This document shows positions 1-7,707 of a stretch of 35,983 nucleotides of DNA, one piece after another. The stretch is from a virus, in IMG/VR virus record IMGVR_UViG_3300044681_000091, positions 1 to 35,983 of that record; one strand, given 5' to 3'. The position numbers and the translations under genes were made by a program. Position 1 is the stretch's first letter, and every line of letters starts with the position of its first letter. A model generated the notes under the pieces. It made no database searches. It had not been told where the DNA came from and worked only from the letters and a program-made list of their open reading frames with translations.

Positions 1-596
1 AAGTTAGACTCCCAGTTTTTATCTACGAGTTCCCAATTCTCGTCTATGTTATCCCATATAAAGGCTACGTCTTGTGGCTCGACAACATTAAATCCTACAG
101 CAGCAAGAGTGCCATCTATGTAATTGGCTAAATACTTCTCTTCAAAATTGAAGGTTAGATTGTAACCAATAAAGTCAGTCATCTCTTTTCCTGTCTCTAC
201 AGATGCTCCAGCAGAGTTATACCCATATTCGTAACCACAGAACATAAGACTTCCGTTGTTGTCCTCTACAATGATGTAATACTTGCTCCACGCAAAGTCC
301 ATCACCATATCGTCAGTAATGTAGTCAGTCTGTTTAAGAGCTACTTCAATTATCTGTTCAACATAGGTTGTCCCATTATTATAACTCGAAATAACATTTT
401 GTGTTAGATTTGAGTCTCTAAACACCTCAAACTGAAAGGCATTGGGGTTGTTAGTTACACTGGATATTCTCCTGTAACTATCAAGGGTAACATCTCCAAG
501 AGTGTCAAATGGTACTAAGTAGATATTCTTAATACCAGCAACAACGCTCTTGCATTTCTTAGCCCTACCTCTTAGTAATCTTTGGCAACTCCCCAT
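1..596 (-). CDS. Second tail-tube-like protein (paralogue), 3' end cut by window edge
   Basis: About 198 codons are visible and the gene runs off the left edge. The translation aligns along its length with the tail-tube protein encoded at 3540-4067: both begin with a short Cys-containing leader (MGSCQRLLRGR versus MACDLSLGR), then KNIYLVPF / KNLYFVNF, then LTQN...SS...GTT..EQ.IEV.LK, then the shared motif IVEDNNG, then GY.LT and AVGF.V. This alignment decides the start at 596. Unlike the first copy, this protein continues past the AVGF motif into a Trp/Asp-rich extension (WDNIDENWELVDKNWE). The family builds or caps the tail tube. Whether this copy is a minor tube subunit, a terminal ring or a tube-fibre adaptor is inference. 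It overlaps a 40-codon ORF by 32 nt at its 5' end. Confidence 0.8.
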   Translation of the reverse strand, partial: MGSCQRLLRGRAKKCKSVVAGIKNIYLVPFDTLGDVTLDSYRRISSVTNNPNAFQFEVFRDSNLTQNVISSYNNGTTYVEQIIEVALKQTDYITDDMVMDFAWSKYYIIVEDNNGSLMFCGYEYGYNSAGASVETGKEMTDFIGYNLTFNFEEKYLANYIDGTLAAVGFNVVEPQDVAFIWDNIDENWELVDKNWESN

Positions 597-687
597 TAGA
601 TTGTTCTTTTTCTATTTTCTTTAAAAATGCCTCCAGCTTCTTTATATTCTCAGCCTTCGGTTTATACATACCAACTTTAGCTCTCAT
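565..687 (-). CDS. Small basic protein overlapping the tail-tube paralogue start
   Basis: A 40-codon ORF (MRAKVGMYKPKAENIKKLEA...), ending in ELPKITKR and a TAG stop. Its ATG lies 2 nt after the stop of the head-tail connector gene, and its last 32 nt overlap the first codons of the tail-tube paralogue in another frame. The position suggests translational coupling across the junction. The protein is Lys-rich with a predicted amphipathic helix in the middle. I do not recognise a family. It could simply be a translated leader that carries ribosomes to the next gene. Confidence 0.5.
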   Translation of the reverse strand: MRAKVGMYKPKAENIKKLEAFLKKIEKEQSNGELPKITKR

Positions 688-689
688 AT

Positions 690-1205
690 TTATAGAACCC
701 AAGAATGAAAGTTAACATCTTTGTCTGGGTACATCTCTCCATTAGTAGTTTCGTTGTACTCAGGAAATAACGTGCTATAAAAGTTCATATAATCAACAAA
801 CCTTCTTGTGTAGAACTCAGCAGTATCATTAATCTTGGCAAGCATCATTTGCATTTCTTCTAAGCTGATTGTCTCCGAAGCCTCTGAACGATGTTTGTAA
901 ACCCCTCCGTTATTGATTTGGTACATCGCAAAAGGAAGATAACTGCTCTGAGCAAACCAGATAAGCATAGGCTTAATATAATCTTCCAATAAGTTTTTAT
1001 AGTTTGCGTTTCCAATATCATCAATAGTACCGTTTAAAATTAGTGTCTGTAGCTTAGCATACAACTTACCACCCAAATATGTTTGAATGTGTGTATCCTG
1101 CGCTACTTCAATAAACTGCAATATCTTATCGTTATCAACATTTCCATCAATGATAGACTTGCGTTTTATGTCGTTTATAGTTATGAATAGTGCCTTGTTA
1201 GCCAT
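690..1205 (-). CDS. Head-tail connector (neck adaptor) protein, gp6-like / DUF6712-like
   Basis: 171 aa, mostly helical: MANKALFITINDIKRKSIIDGNVDND, then QDTHIQTYLGGKLYAKLQ, then a helical C-terminal half ending HSWVL. The early pattern of 'DGN.D.DKI..FI..AQD.HIQ.YLG..LY' is what I know from Bacteroidota phage connector proteins next to portals. Such adaptors form a ring under the portal and receive the tail. It is encoded 2 nt after the portal gene, which fits this role. Family assignment is from pattern memory, not from a search. Length is normal for this class. Confidence 0.65.
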   Translation of the reverse strand: MANKALFITINDIKRKSIIDGNVDNDKILQFIEVAQDTHIQTYLGGKLYAKLQTLILNGTIDDIGNANYKNLLEDYIKPMLIWFAQSSYLPFAMYQINNGGVYKHRSEASETISLEEMQMMLAKINDTAEFYTRRFVDYMNFYSTLFPEYNETTNGEMYPDKDVNFHSWVL

Positions 1206-1207
1206 AA

Positions 1208-3019
1208 TTATTTAGTTTTAGGATAAGCACCTCCGTTTGGCATATCAGCAGGTCTAATACCTACTTCTGCTGGATTAACAGGCTCTACAAAACCTTCAGA
1301 CTTAGCCTTAGAAGCATCTACTTCAGACCCAGCTTGTACTTTAAGTCTATATACCTTTCTCTCCCATAGGTGCTTGCAGTTCTTGCCACCTTTGAATTTT
1401 AATAGTGAATAGTTGCGTTTCTTGTGACCAAGCTCTGCATTCACCCCATTAAAAGACATCATATCAATGTCCTCTTTACGGAACACAATGTTTCTCTCAG
1501 TAAGAGCCTCCATCTTCTGGCAGAACAATCTACTTCCAGGACTCTTTCTCATCGGAGAATAAGCATAACGCACCTTAAATCCGTTATTATCTTGCTTAGA
1601 GTTCTTTTCTGGAGACGCATCTCGCTCTGACACCTCTTTTAAGGCTATTTTAAGCTCTTCTAACGAACTTTCTGTGCCATCTAATACTTGGCTATCAATA
1701 AGCTCCCATTCGTCGCTTACAACCTCTCCTAAATCGAAAAGAGTATTATATAGTTCTTCACCCTCTTCATCAGAGAAGTCATCCATCTCACAAGACTCTA
1801 AGTCAGAAGATAATTTAGCCTTCTCACCAGTCTCTTCTTCTTTGCGTACTTTAGTCTCGATGTTGTCAAGTTCAGTAAACTCGATAGGTTGTAGAGTAAC
1901 AAAGTATAGGTTTAAGTAGATACCATTGAAGTTTAGTATCTCGTTAAAGCCATCAATAAGGTCTCTTTGGAAAGGTCTGATTACTACGTTATCCATAATA
2001 ACAGAAGCAGTCCTAAGCTCTTCAGCGTTGTTACCAAAGCCTGTGTTGTCTTTAATACCCATAAGGATAGGAGAAACAATTCTGTGACCCATCATAATCT
2101 TCTCTCTTGCCTCAGTAGATAAGAACTGATATTGTGCGTGTGCATCTGGCAAGTGAATAGGTTCTAAGTCAGCTTTAGCATCAGCAGACTCGTTAAAAGT
2201 CAAGATAAACTTACCTGCATTAGAAGACCCACTGAATTTATCATATATCTTACGCTCTATAATCTCTTGAGTCTCTTCTGGTGGAACACCATTATTGAAG
2301 TTAATCAAAAGAGAAGGCTGAAGACCATTCTTTATATTGTTGATGTGGTAGTTAGAAACCTCTTCTTCTAAGTTGCAATACTGAAGACATCCGTTATAGT
2401 CAACAGGAGCATAGTAATAGAAACCAGATTTATAAGGTTTGATAACAAACATCTCAATAGTTTCTGTCTTACTGCCATTACCAAAAGAAGGGATTCTCTT
2501 AGGTTTATCTTGTGGTTTAATATCACACCACTTAGGATGGTAATACCAAGCCTTAATCTTACCTTCAGATGCCTTCTCTGCTCTCAATGTTTCCATTGGG
2601 AAGTGTAGCACCTGTAAGATTTGTGTCTTTTGTTTGTTATATACAACTTGAATAGCTGCTTGACCAAGCATCTTGTAGTCATTTACAATACGCTTTACAT
2701 CTTTAGCTTTAAAGAGAAGTTTAAATTTGGCATACATCTCTGGCTTGACATCGCTATCTGTAGCCTCAAGACCTCTACCATAAATCATCTCTGAGATACC
2801 ATTTATACACCCAGCATTAGTTGGACTGCCCAAATAACGCTCAATAAGCATATCAAAGTAATCGTTGTACTCTCCGTACTCAACCCAGTCTCTGTTATAT
2901 ACCTCTTTAACTTCTGGAGAGGCATATCCAGACAGATTCACAACCTTTACAGAACTCTTGTATTCTGCTTTAGGCTGAGGCTGGGCTTGCATCGTTACTC
3001 TTCCTATTTTCTTAGTCAT
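1208..3019 (-). CDS. Portal protein with C-terminal extension
   Basis: 603 aa. Residues 1 to about 390 have the make-up of a phage portal: an early YNRDWVEYGEYNDYFDMLIERY segment region, a helical clip/stem area, then AREKIMMGHRIVSPILMGI followed by NNAEELRTASVIMDNVVIRPFQ, the typical late-portal helix. Portals form the dodecameric ring at the capsid vertex through which terminase pumps DNA. After an acidic linker (about 390-475) comes an additional domain with VRYAYSPM, SRLFCQKM, KEDIDMMS and a GGKNCKHLWERKVY motif (Cys548, His550). I associate that block with other Bacteroidota phage head proteins; its role is unknown. The gene lies late in the virion operon, downstream of capsid and tail tube, rather than next to terminase. 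Confidence 0.85.
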   Translation of the reverse strand: MTKKIGRVTMQAQPQPKAEYKSSVKVVNLSGYASPEVKEVYNRDWVEYGEYNDYFDMLIERYLGSPTNAGCINGISEMIYGRGLEATDSDVKPEMYAKFKLLFKAKDVKRIVNDYKMLGQAAIQVVYNKQKTQILQVLHFPMETLRAEKASEGKIKAWYYHPKWCDIKPQDKPKRIPSFGNGSKTETIEMFVIKPYKSGFYYYAPVDYNGCLQYCNLEEEVSNYHINNIKNGLQPSLLINFNNGVPPEETQEIIERKIYDKFSGSSNAGKFILTFNESADAKADLEPIHLPDAHAQYQFLSTEAREKIMMGHRIVSPILMGIKDNTGFGNNAEELRTASVIMDNVVIRPFQRDLIDGFNEILNFNGIYLNLYFVTLQPIEFTELDNIETKVRKEEETGEKAKLSSDLESCEMDDFSDEEGEELYNTLFDLGEVVSDEWELIDSQVLDGTESSLEELKIALKEVSERDASPEKNSKQDNNGFKVRYAYSPMRKSPGSRLFCQKMEALTERNIVFRKEDIDMMSFNGVNAELGHKKRNYSLLKFKGGKNCKHLWERKVYRLKVQAGSEVDASKAKSEGFVEPVNPAEVGIRPADMPNGGAYPKTK

Positions 3020-3022
3020 ATC

Positions 3023-3397
3023 TTATATAATAATGTAGTCGTTGCTTTCGCCATCTTCATACTGCTCATAGTAATTAGTATTGATAGTATGTTTAACGGT
3101 TTTATTTGATTGAGAAGTGACATACGCCTTATCTCTAAACCAAAGCACGCCACCCTTTTTAAACTCTAAATAATATCCATATCCTTCTCTGAGAATAGTA
3201 AAAGAAACATCTATTGTTACAAAATTGCTTACATCTGAAGCAACCTCAGCAACTAAATCAGAGAAACTCTCACTAATCCCTGTTCCATCTTCAGTAATAA
3301 TAAGACTAATGTTGTCAAATGGCGCAGCAAGAGTCGGAAAGTTTCTTGGCACTATTTGCAAAGTTTGTTCTGAAGTATTTGGGTTTAGCCTAATCAT
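3023..3397 (-). CDS. Small virion-operon protein, unknown
   Basis: 124 aa from ATG at 3397 (MIRLNPNTSEQTLQIV); a longer reading from 3424 adds nine residues with no support. It is predicted to be beta-rich (VTIDVSFTILREGYGYYLEF, GVLWFRDKAYV) and ends in an acidic YEQYEDGESNDYIII tail. It lies 3 nt upstream of the portal gene and after a strong terminator, so it may be the first gene of a portal-connector transcript. A small head or tail decoration role is possible, but I do not recognise a named family. Confidence 0.7.
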   Translation of the reverse strand: MIRLNPNTSEQTLQIVPRNFPTLAAPFDNISLIITEDGTGISESFSDLVAEVASDVSNFVTIDVSFTILREGYGYYLEFKKGGVLWFRDKAYVTSQSNKTVKHTINTNYYEQYEDGESNDYIII

Positions 3398-3429
3398 ATT
3401 CTTTATATAATACAAACTCAACAAAGAGT

Positions 3430-3445
3430 TCTATACATATAACTA
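3430..3445 (-). promoter_or_regulatory. AT-rich element TAGTTATATGTATAGA, candidate promoter
   Basis: The minus strand reads TAGTTATATGTATAGA. A near-identical copy, TAGTTATATAAATAGA, lies upstream of the scaffold gene (5674-5689), and a shorter version (TAGTTATATAGA, 15364-15375) lies just upstream of the first virion gene. Here it sits between a terminator (3476-3504) and the next gene, where a promoter would be expected. It does not match TAnnTTTG, so it may be a site for a phage-specific sigma factor or just AT-rich leader. Confidence 0.3.
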
Positions 3446-3475
3446 AAAACTACTTTTTTGTTTCATATATGTAGA

Positions 3476-3504
3476 TAAAAAAAGAGGAGGCAAATGCCCC
3501 CTCT
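3476..3504 (-). terminator. Rho-independent terminator after tail-tube gene
   Basis: On the minus strand a 9-bp fully paired stem, AGAGGGGGC / GCCTCCTCT (one G-U), with loop ATTT is followed by seven T residues. It lies 36 nt after the tail-tube stop codon, so it would end the highly expressed tail-tube transcript before the portal block. Confidence 0.85.
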
Positions 3505-3539
3505 AAGTTTATTGCAACAATTTGGTAAATTAAAACTAA

Positions 3540-4067
3540 TTAAGAACCAGATACAATAGTGAATCCAACCGCAGAAGGAGTATCTCCTAAGAAGTTTGCA
3601 GGTTTCTTCTCCATACCAGTCAAGGTAAGAGTGTAACCAGACAAATCAGACATAGCAGTACCAGTAACGATAGTTCCTCCAGTTACATCACATCCGTGTT
3701 CAAGACCAGCCAAGAAGTAGTTTCCGTTGTTATCTTCTACGATAACGTGAGGTCTTCCGTAAGCAAGAAGTTTTAGTTCTTTGTGGTCAGCAACAGTTAG
3801 TTTTTTAAGAGTTACTTCGATTACTTGCTCGAAAGCAGTAGTTCCAGTATCTCTACTTGATTGAATGTTTTGAGTGAAAGAAGATGCACCTTTAATTTCG
3901 TATTTATATGCGTCAGGAGTACCAGCGATAGCGTCAATCACATCTGTGTTCGTTGCATCGTATGTAATAGCTCCTAAGTCTCCGAAATTAACAAAGTACA
4001 AGTTCTTTAATCCTCCAACTGAATCTTTGCAAGGTTCAAGTCTTCCTAATGATAAATCACAAGCCAT
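3540..4067 (-). CDS. Major tail tube protein
   Basis: 175 aa: MACDLSLGRLEPCKDSVGG, KNLYFVNFGDLGAITYD, a central SFTQNIQSSRDTGTTAFEQ segment, VIVEDNNGNYFLAGLEHG, and an ending of TPSAVGFTIVSGS. Size, beta-rich make-up and position fit a siphophage tail tube subunit, the hexameric ring protein that polymerises around the tape measure. The gene is isolated by a terminator on each side (4113-4151 before, 3476-3504 after), as often seen for genes needing high expression. A diverged paralogue lies at 1-596. It contains a glycine-rich, low-complexity turn (VTGGTIVTGTAMSD). Family call is by context and pattern. Confidence 0.78.
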   Translation of the reverse strand: MACDLSLGRLEPCKDSVGGLKNLYFVNFGDLGAITYDATNTDVIDAIAGTPDAYKYEIKGASSFTQNIQSSRDTGTTAFEQVIEVTLKKLTVADHKELKLLAYGRPHVIVEDNNGNYFLAGLEHGCDVTGGTIVTGTAMSDLSGYTLTLTGMEKKPANFLGDTPSAVGFTIVSGS

Positions 4068-4112
4068 TTGTATATATTTTAAAAGTTAAGTAATTGTAGG
4101 TAGTTGTTTAAT

Positions 4113-4151
4113 TAAAAAAGGGCAGGCAGGCTTTCGGCTTACCTACCCTTT
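4113..4151 (-). terminator. Strong terminator after major capsid gene
   Basis: The minus strand has arms GGGTAGGTAAGC and GCCTGCCTGCCC, pairing at 11 of 12 positions (two G-U), with loop CGAAA, followed by TTTTTT. It lies just after the capsid stop codon (4171) and would terminate or attenuate the capsid transcript before the tail-tube gene. Confidence 0.88.
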
Positions 4152-4170
4152 CTCTATTCAATCATTAAGA

Positions 4171-5103
4171 TTATGCAGGAGTGTAAAGAACGATGTCAGA
4201 ACCGATTCCGTATTGTACACCAGCGGTTAGGCGCATAATAACTCTTACATTTTGAGAACCATCCAAGTCAGCCATATCGATAACCTTAACTTCATTGTGG
4301 TCAGACAACAAACCAGTACCGAAGTACAAGTTAGATTTCTCAGCAGCTACCATATAGTTGTTAGCAAGTCCATTGGCAACGAAGATTTTAACACCATCGA
4401 AAGACAAAGACCCGTTGTTCCACCATTGAGTACCTTGAGCGTTAGTACCATTAGCACCAAGACCAGAAGCACCGAATCCACCAAGAGCGCGTACATAAGC
4501 ACGAGCTACGTTTTGAGAAACATATAGATAAAGGTCTTCTTTTCCGTAAAGAGTAGCAGGGATAGCATCAACCACTTTACCCATCTCAGCGATTACGTTA
4601 GCAGCAGTAACAGTAGTACCAACTACATCAACTACAGTAGCGTCAGCAGTCATCAAAGTAACAAGACCATCAAATTGACCAGCAGTAGCGTTAACACCTC
4701 TCCAGATGTTGATTTCGTTAGCTTGAGCAACTTTAGCAGCAACGTGAGCGATTAAGAAGTCAGCGAAAGAAGGAGGCAAGTTGTCAAATGCAGAGTATCC
4801 CATTTGTACTGCTTCCCAGTCAGAACGGAAGTCTTTCTTACAAAGTTGCAAGTTAACTTGGAATTCTTCTGGTTGAAGAATACGCTCAGTCAAGGTCAAA
4901 GTAGAAGTAGGGTCAAAATCACAAGTAGCGTTTTTCAACAAATCGTCAGTTGCAATTTTTTTGATTACTTCTTTGTACTTGATGTTCGGTTTGATTTCGA
5001 TTCCACCATTTTCGATGGTAGAAGCTGACAAAAGAGCGGCAGAGATATATTTGCCTGCAAATTCACCAGCATAGGTAGTGGTAATTGAAGTAGTAGTAGC
5101 CAT
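4171..5103 (-). CDS. Major capsid protein (HK97-fold type)
   Basis: 310 aa, MATTTSITTTYAGEFAGKYI..., with the cargo of a Bacteroidota phage capsid: an early N-arm, a hydrophobic helix FADFLIAHVAAKVAQANEINIW (spine-helix position, about residues 112-134), glycine-rich ALGGFGASGLGANG, and a late beta block ending RLTAGVQYGIGSDIVLYTPA. It self-assembles into the icosahedral shell. It directly follows the acidic scaffold gene by 27 nt and precedes a strong terminator. There is no visible N-terminal delta domain; a separate scaffold gene fits that. Sequence similarity to named families was not tested. Confidence 0.82.
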   Translation of the reverse strand: MATTTSITTTYAGEFAGKYISAALLSASTIENGGIEIKPNIKYKEVIKKIATDDLLKNATCDFDPTSTLTLTERILQPEEFQVNLQLCKKDFRSDWEAVQMGYSAFDNLPPSFADFLIAHVAAKVAQANEINIWRGVNATAGQFDGLVTLMTADATVVDVVGTTVTAANVIAEMGKVVDAIPATLYGKEDLYLYVSQNVARAYVRALGGFGASGLGANGTNAQGTQWWNNGSLSFDGVKIFVANGLANNYMVAAEKSNLYFGTGLLSDHNEVKVIDMADLDGSQNVRVIMRLTAGVQYGIGSDIVLYTPA

Positions 5104-5130
5104 TTTAAATTAATTTATTAGTTAGGTTTA

Positions 5131-5622
5131 TTATTTAGCAATTTTAGACATTACCAAGTCAAGAGTAGTCATAGCTCTGTTTTTAGCGAACAAATGAACC
5201 TCTTGTTTTGATACTTCGGCTTCTGGAGAGTGCATTAGAGGTTGCGCTACTTCTTGAGAAGACAAGTCTTCATTTAGTTCAGCAGGAACTTCCATTTGCT
5301 CTTCAGATTTCATATTCTGCATAATGGCATCATACATTGCTTTCATCTCAGCAATAGCACTTGCCAACTCTTCTTTGGTAGCATATTTGTCCTCACCTTC
5401 AGCAACATCCTCAACAACATCTTCTGGAGACATTTCGTCTTCTGGAGATGAAACAGGAGCTTCAGCAAGTTCTTCAGCTACCACTTCCTCAACTTCGGGT
5501 TGTGCTTCCAATTCAGCAGAGACAACTTCAGCTTGCGCCTCAACGTCTTTTACTTCATCTTGAGCAACCTCCTCAGACAAGAAAACATTCTTTAGTTTCT
5601 CAACGAGTTCTGTGGCTTTCAT
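5131..5622 (-). CDS. Scaffolding protein (acidic, separate)
   Basis: 163 aa. Residues about 15-80 are extremely Glu/Val/Ala-rich (VEAQAEVVSAELEAQPEVE), followed by a coiled-coil helix KEELASAIAEMKAMYDAI and a shorter C-terminal helix ending TLDLVMSKIAK. The acidic, helical, low-complexity make-up with a small basic C-terminus, directly upstream of the capsid gene, is what capsid scaffolds look like: they sit inside the procapsid and are removed, usually by the protease encoded upstream (6772-7677). Function is inferred from context. Confidence 0.7.
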   Translation of the reverse strand: MKATELVEKLKNVFLSEEVAQDEVKDVEAQAEVVSAELEAQPEVEEVVAEELAEAPVSSPEDEMSPEDVVEDVAEGEDKYATKEELASAIAEMKAMYDAIMQNMKSEEQMEVPAELNEDLSSQEVAQPLMHSPEAEVSKQEVHLFAKNRAMTTLDLVMSKIAK

Positions 5623-5673
5623 ATAATTAATTTTGATTAGTATTTAGGTGTTATTTAAGTTTAACAACGAAAA

Positions 5674-5689
5674 TCTATTTATATAACTA
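5674..5689 (-). promoter_or_regulatory. AT-rich element TAGTTATATAAATAGA, candidate promoter
   Basis: The minus strand matches the element at 3430-3445 at 14 of 16 positions. It sits in the 101-bp gap upstream of scaffold and capsid, the only real gap in this part of the operon, so a second promoter for the capsid genes would be expected here. Confidence 0.35.
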
Positions 5690-5723
5690 TAGATATTTAT
5701 TCTGTTGTATTTTTAGCTTATTT

Positions 5724-5870
5724 TTATCCGTTATGGCTTACAATAACTCTTGCGCCATTAGGTAACTTTTCTTCTTTAACCTCAACCCTCTCGATTATTG
5801 GTTTTTCAACTGGTTTTTGTACCTGTTTCTCTAATTCTTTCTTCTTTTTCATAAATAGTGATTTAAACAT
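5724..5870 (-). CDS. Small Lys/Glu-rich protein
   Basis: 48 aa (MFKSLFMKKKKELEKQ...), starting immediately after the stop codon of the preceding gene (TAA then ATG). It is a highly charged helix followed by IIERVEVKEEKLPNGARVIV, a short beta-like hairpin. No family is recognised. The direct abutment suggests coupled translation with the Cys-rich protein upstream. The virion-operon location suggests a minor assembly role. Confidence 0.6.
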   Translation of the reverse strand: MFKSLFMKKKKELEKQVQKPVEKPIIERVEVKEEKLPNGARVIVSHNG

Positions 5871-6017
5871 TTAACTTATTTTAGTTATATTTCCGATACC
5901 CTGAGCCTGCATAGAGCCATCGCAACACTTTCTTGAGTAGGTGTTATCTTTACACAAACAACCTCTATTACCAGACTTAGGGCTTGTTCTGCTTGCGGTT
6001 TTGTTTTTTTTAAGCAT
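5871..6017 (-). CDS. Small Cys-rich protein of Bacteroidota phages
   Basis: 48 aa from ATG at 6017 (MLKKNKTASRTSPKSGNRG). The motif CLCKDNTYSRKCCDG followed by QAQGIGNI is a pattern I have seen in small proteins of Bacteroidota phage virion operons. Four Cys in a CxC...CC arrangement could bind a metal or form disulphides. A longer reading from 6119 would overlap the upstream gene by over 100 nt and adds a shadow-like hydrophobic leader, so it is rejected. It overlaps the upstream gene by 8 nt. Function unknown. Confidence 0.7.
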   Translation of the reverse strand: MLKKNKTASRTSPKSGNRGCLCKDNTYSRKCCDGSMQAQGIGNITKIS

Positions 6018-6645
6018 AGCTTTGAATTTTAGAGAAGAAGAAAATAATGTCCCACACATCAAAATCACCGCCTGAAGCTGCAATTCTCCACTCAGCACCA
6101 TTAGTAACAAAATCAGCATCTATGTAGTATTGGAATATTGCGTGATGGTTATGCTCTACTCCAGCACCTAAAGGAAATGATAACTCAGAGTGTAGTCTAT
6201 CGTATGGAGTTCCGTTAGTTCCTTTTAAGATAATATGTCCGTAAGAACTTACCGCTGGTGCTTTATCGTATTTAAAAACAACAGTAGCCATATACAGGTC
6301 GTTCTCGACACTACCCAAAACCTTCTCATTCTCTGGGTCGTAGTAATCTATCCCTGATTGACTTCTTACGATGTTCCCTCCGTTGTTTGGCAATACCACT
6401 TCCGTACCTTCTTCTATTGTGAGTTTGTTTGAGGAGGTATAAACAGTGTCGTCGTATCTTACCCACCCTAATTGTTGAGTTGGTGCATCTTTAGGATACA
6501 ACTTAATCCACGCACCTCCTTGAACTGCCCATATACCTGATTCAGTAGTTACAATAGTGCCGTCTTCAATATTGCAAGCTAATCTTGACGCATCAGTAGT
6601 AACGTCTGTTTGAACCTTATACGATGTGTTAAAAACTGTACTCAT
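6010..6645 (-). CDS. Beta-rich virion protein, unknown (possible decoration or fibre)
   Basis: 211 aa. It starts MSTVFNTSYKVQTDVTTDAS and contains a turn-rich first half (NNGGNIVRSQSGIDYYDPEN) and a second half with alternating beta strands (LYMATVVFKYDKAP, YGHIILKGTNG, FPLGAGVEHNHHAIFQYYID) and an end rich in aromatic residues (DVWDIIFFFSKIQSYA). This is the composition of a jelly-roll type head decoration or fibre protein. Its ATG overlaps the stop of the preceding small gene (ATGA). It is between protease and scaffold genes, so a head role is the most economical guess. Confidence 0.65.
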   Translation of the reverse strand: MSTVFNTSYKVQTDVTTDASRLACNIEDGTIVTTESGIWAVQGGAWIKLYPKDAPTQQLGWVRYDDTVYTSSNKLTIEEGTEVVLPNNGGNIVRSQSGIDYYDPENEKVLGSVENDLYMATVVFKYDKAPAVSSYGHIILKGTNGTPYDRLHSELSFPLGAGVEHNHHAIFQYYIDADFVTNGAEWRIAASGGDFDVWDIIFFFSKIQSYA

Positions 6646-6782
6646 TTACCTTGTCCTTTATATAGTTTCTTATAATTCTTACTTGACTTTAGCGCAGAGG
6701 TTTGACTCTTTGCGTGTACGTTAGGGCGAGATACTTTAGGTTTCTCTACCTTTATAGCTACATTCTGTTTTTTAGTTGCCAT
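6642..6782 (-). CDS. Small basic protein of the virion operon
   Basis: 46 aa, pI clearly basic: MATKKQNVAIKVEKPKVSRP, then NVHAKSQTSALKSSKNYKK and an ending YKGQGK. The NVHAK...SKNYKK..KGQG pattern recurs, to my knowledge, beside the protease gene in other Bacteroidota phages. Overlaps the protease gene by 11 nt on one side and the next gene by ATGA on the other. It may be a DNA-binding or assembly peptide inside the head; function unknown. Confidence 0.65.
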   Translation of the reverse strand: MATKKQNVAIKVEKPKVSRPNVHAKSQTSALKSSKNYKKLYKGQGK

Positions 6783-7677
6783 CTATTTCTTTGAGTTTAG
6801 ATATTGCCCAGTTAACTCCAGCACTTCCACCCCAAGCGTCCCACATAAGACCTCCGCATCCTTCTGAATAAGGCACATCTTTGTTTTGCTGATGGCGTTT
6901 AAAAGAAGCCATTCTCGCTATTGTAGAACGAGTTAAACCTTCGCCACTTGCAAGTTGATTTGCTCTTTCCTTTCCTACAGGTGTTCCGCAGCTCCCCCAT
7001 CCATTCTCCTCAGCCCATTTCAAGGCTCTACGTGCATTATTTTTTGCTGCCTGAGGATAATCATTGTAAGATTGTAATTCGATGTTAGATGCGCTTAAAA
7101 TGGCTTCCTCGAGTTCGTAAATCTTAGACAAAGCCTCCATCTCATCATAGTCAAGAGTTTCTTTAGCTTTTAAGCGTTCTCCTTCAATAGAGAATCCTTT
7201 TACTTTGCCAGTCTTTACATACTCATCCCACACATCTTGATTGTTTACCTTCATAGAAACCATCCAAGTCCCTACAGGTACATCCAATCCATAAAACGCA
7301 CTTTTGTCTTTCTGCAAGTCCTCAACAATCCAAGACTCAACTACAGACATTCCGCTTAGACCAACCTCGTGTTCCAATGTAGAATTGTTCTGCTTGCCTC
7401 TTGATAAGAATAACTCAGCAGCCTTTCTTACGGTGTCTTCGCTAAAAACGATATAGTACTCTTCATCTTCGTTTTTTCTATATATCTTCTTATTTGGGAT
7501 AAGAGCCGCGCCCATAAGGATGCGTTTCTCTTTGTCCACCTCTGCAAGATTTACATTCTCTTGCATTGCTGATAGATATATAAAGTCTTCTTCGATTGCT
7601 GGATTCTCTACGATTGAGATAGCCTCTATTCCGCTGAACTCATCGTTTTCATCTACAAATAATTCTATAGTTCTCAT
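6772..7677 (-). CDS. XkdF-type phage head protease with C-terminal extra domain
   Basis: 301 aa. The N-terminal half matches XkdF-like putative prohead proteases: MRTIELFVDENDEFSGIEAISIVENPAIEE, LMGAALIPNKKIYR, then STLEHEVGLSGMSVVESWIVED and KVKGFSIEG. Candidate catalytic residues are His103 and Ser163 with an acidic partner nearby, by analogy with herpes-assemblin-like proteases. Residues about 205-301 form a separate module: YPQAAKNNARRALKWAEENG, WGSCGTPVGKERANQLASGE, SFKRHQQN and GCGGLMWDAWGG. I recognise this module as recurrent in Bacteroidota phage head proteins but not its role. It should mature the scaffold and capsid. Confidence 0.8.
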   Translation of the reverse strand: MRTIELFVDENDEFSGIEAISIVENPAIEEDFIYLSAMQENVNLAEVDKEKRILMGAALIPNKKIYRKNEDEEYYIVFSEDTVRKAAELFLSRGKQNNSTLEHEVGLSGMSVVESWIVEDLQKDKSAFYGLDVPVGTWMVSMKVNNQDVWDEYVKTGKVKGFSIEGERLKAKETLDYDEMEALSKIYELEEAILSASNIELQSYNDYPQAAKNNARRALKWAEENGWGSCGTPVGKERANQLASGEGLTRSTIARMASFKRHQQNKDVPYSEGCGGLMWDAWGGSAGVNWAISKLKEIDGN

Positions 7678-7707
7678 ATATATGTAACTTAATTGTTTAA
7701 AATTGTT

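Noticed and set aside
1424-1919. Plus-strand open frames inside the portal gene
   Set aside because: They are antisense shadows of a long, well-supported portal reading frame and show no protein-like features.
5324-5630. Plus-strand Ser/Thr-rich or Gln/Leu-rich frames opposite the scaffold gene
   Set aside because: Their low complexity is the mirror of the Glu/Ala-rich scaffold coding strand.
5871-6119. Longer 82-aa form of the Cys-rich small protein
   Set aside because: The additional N-terminus overlaps the upstream gene by more than 100 nt and is an out-of-frame shadow; the ATG at 6017 fits better.
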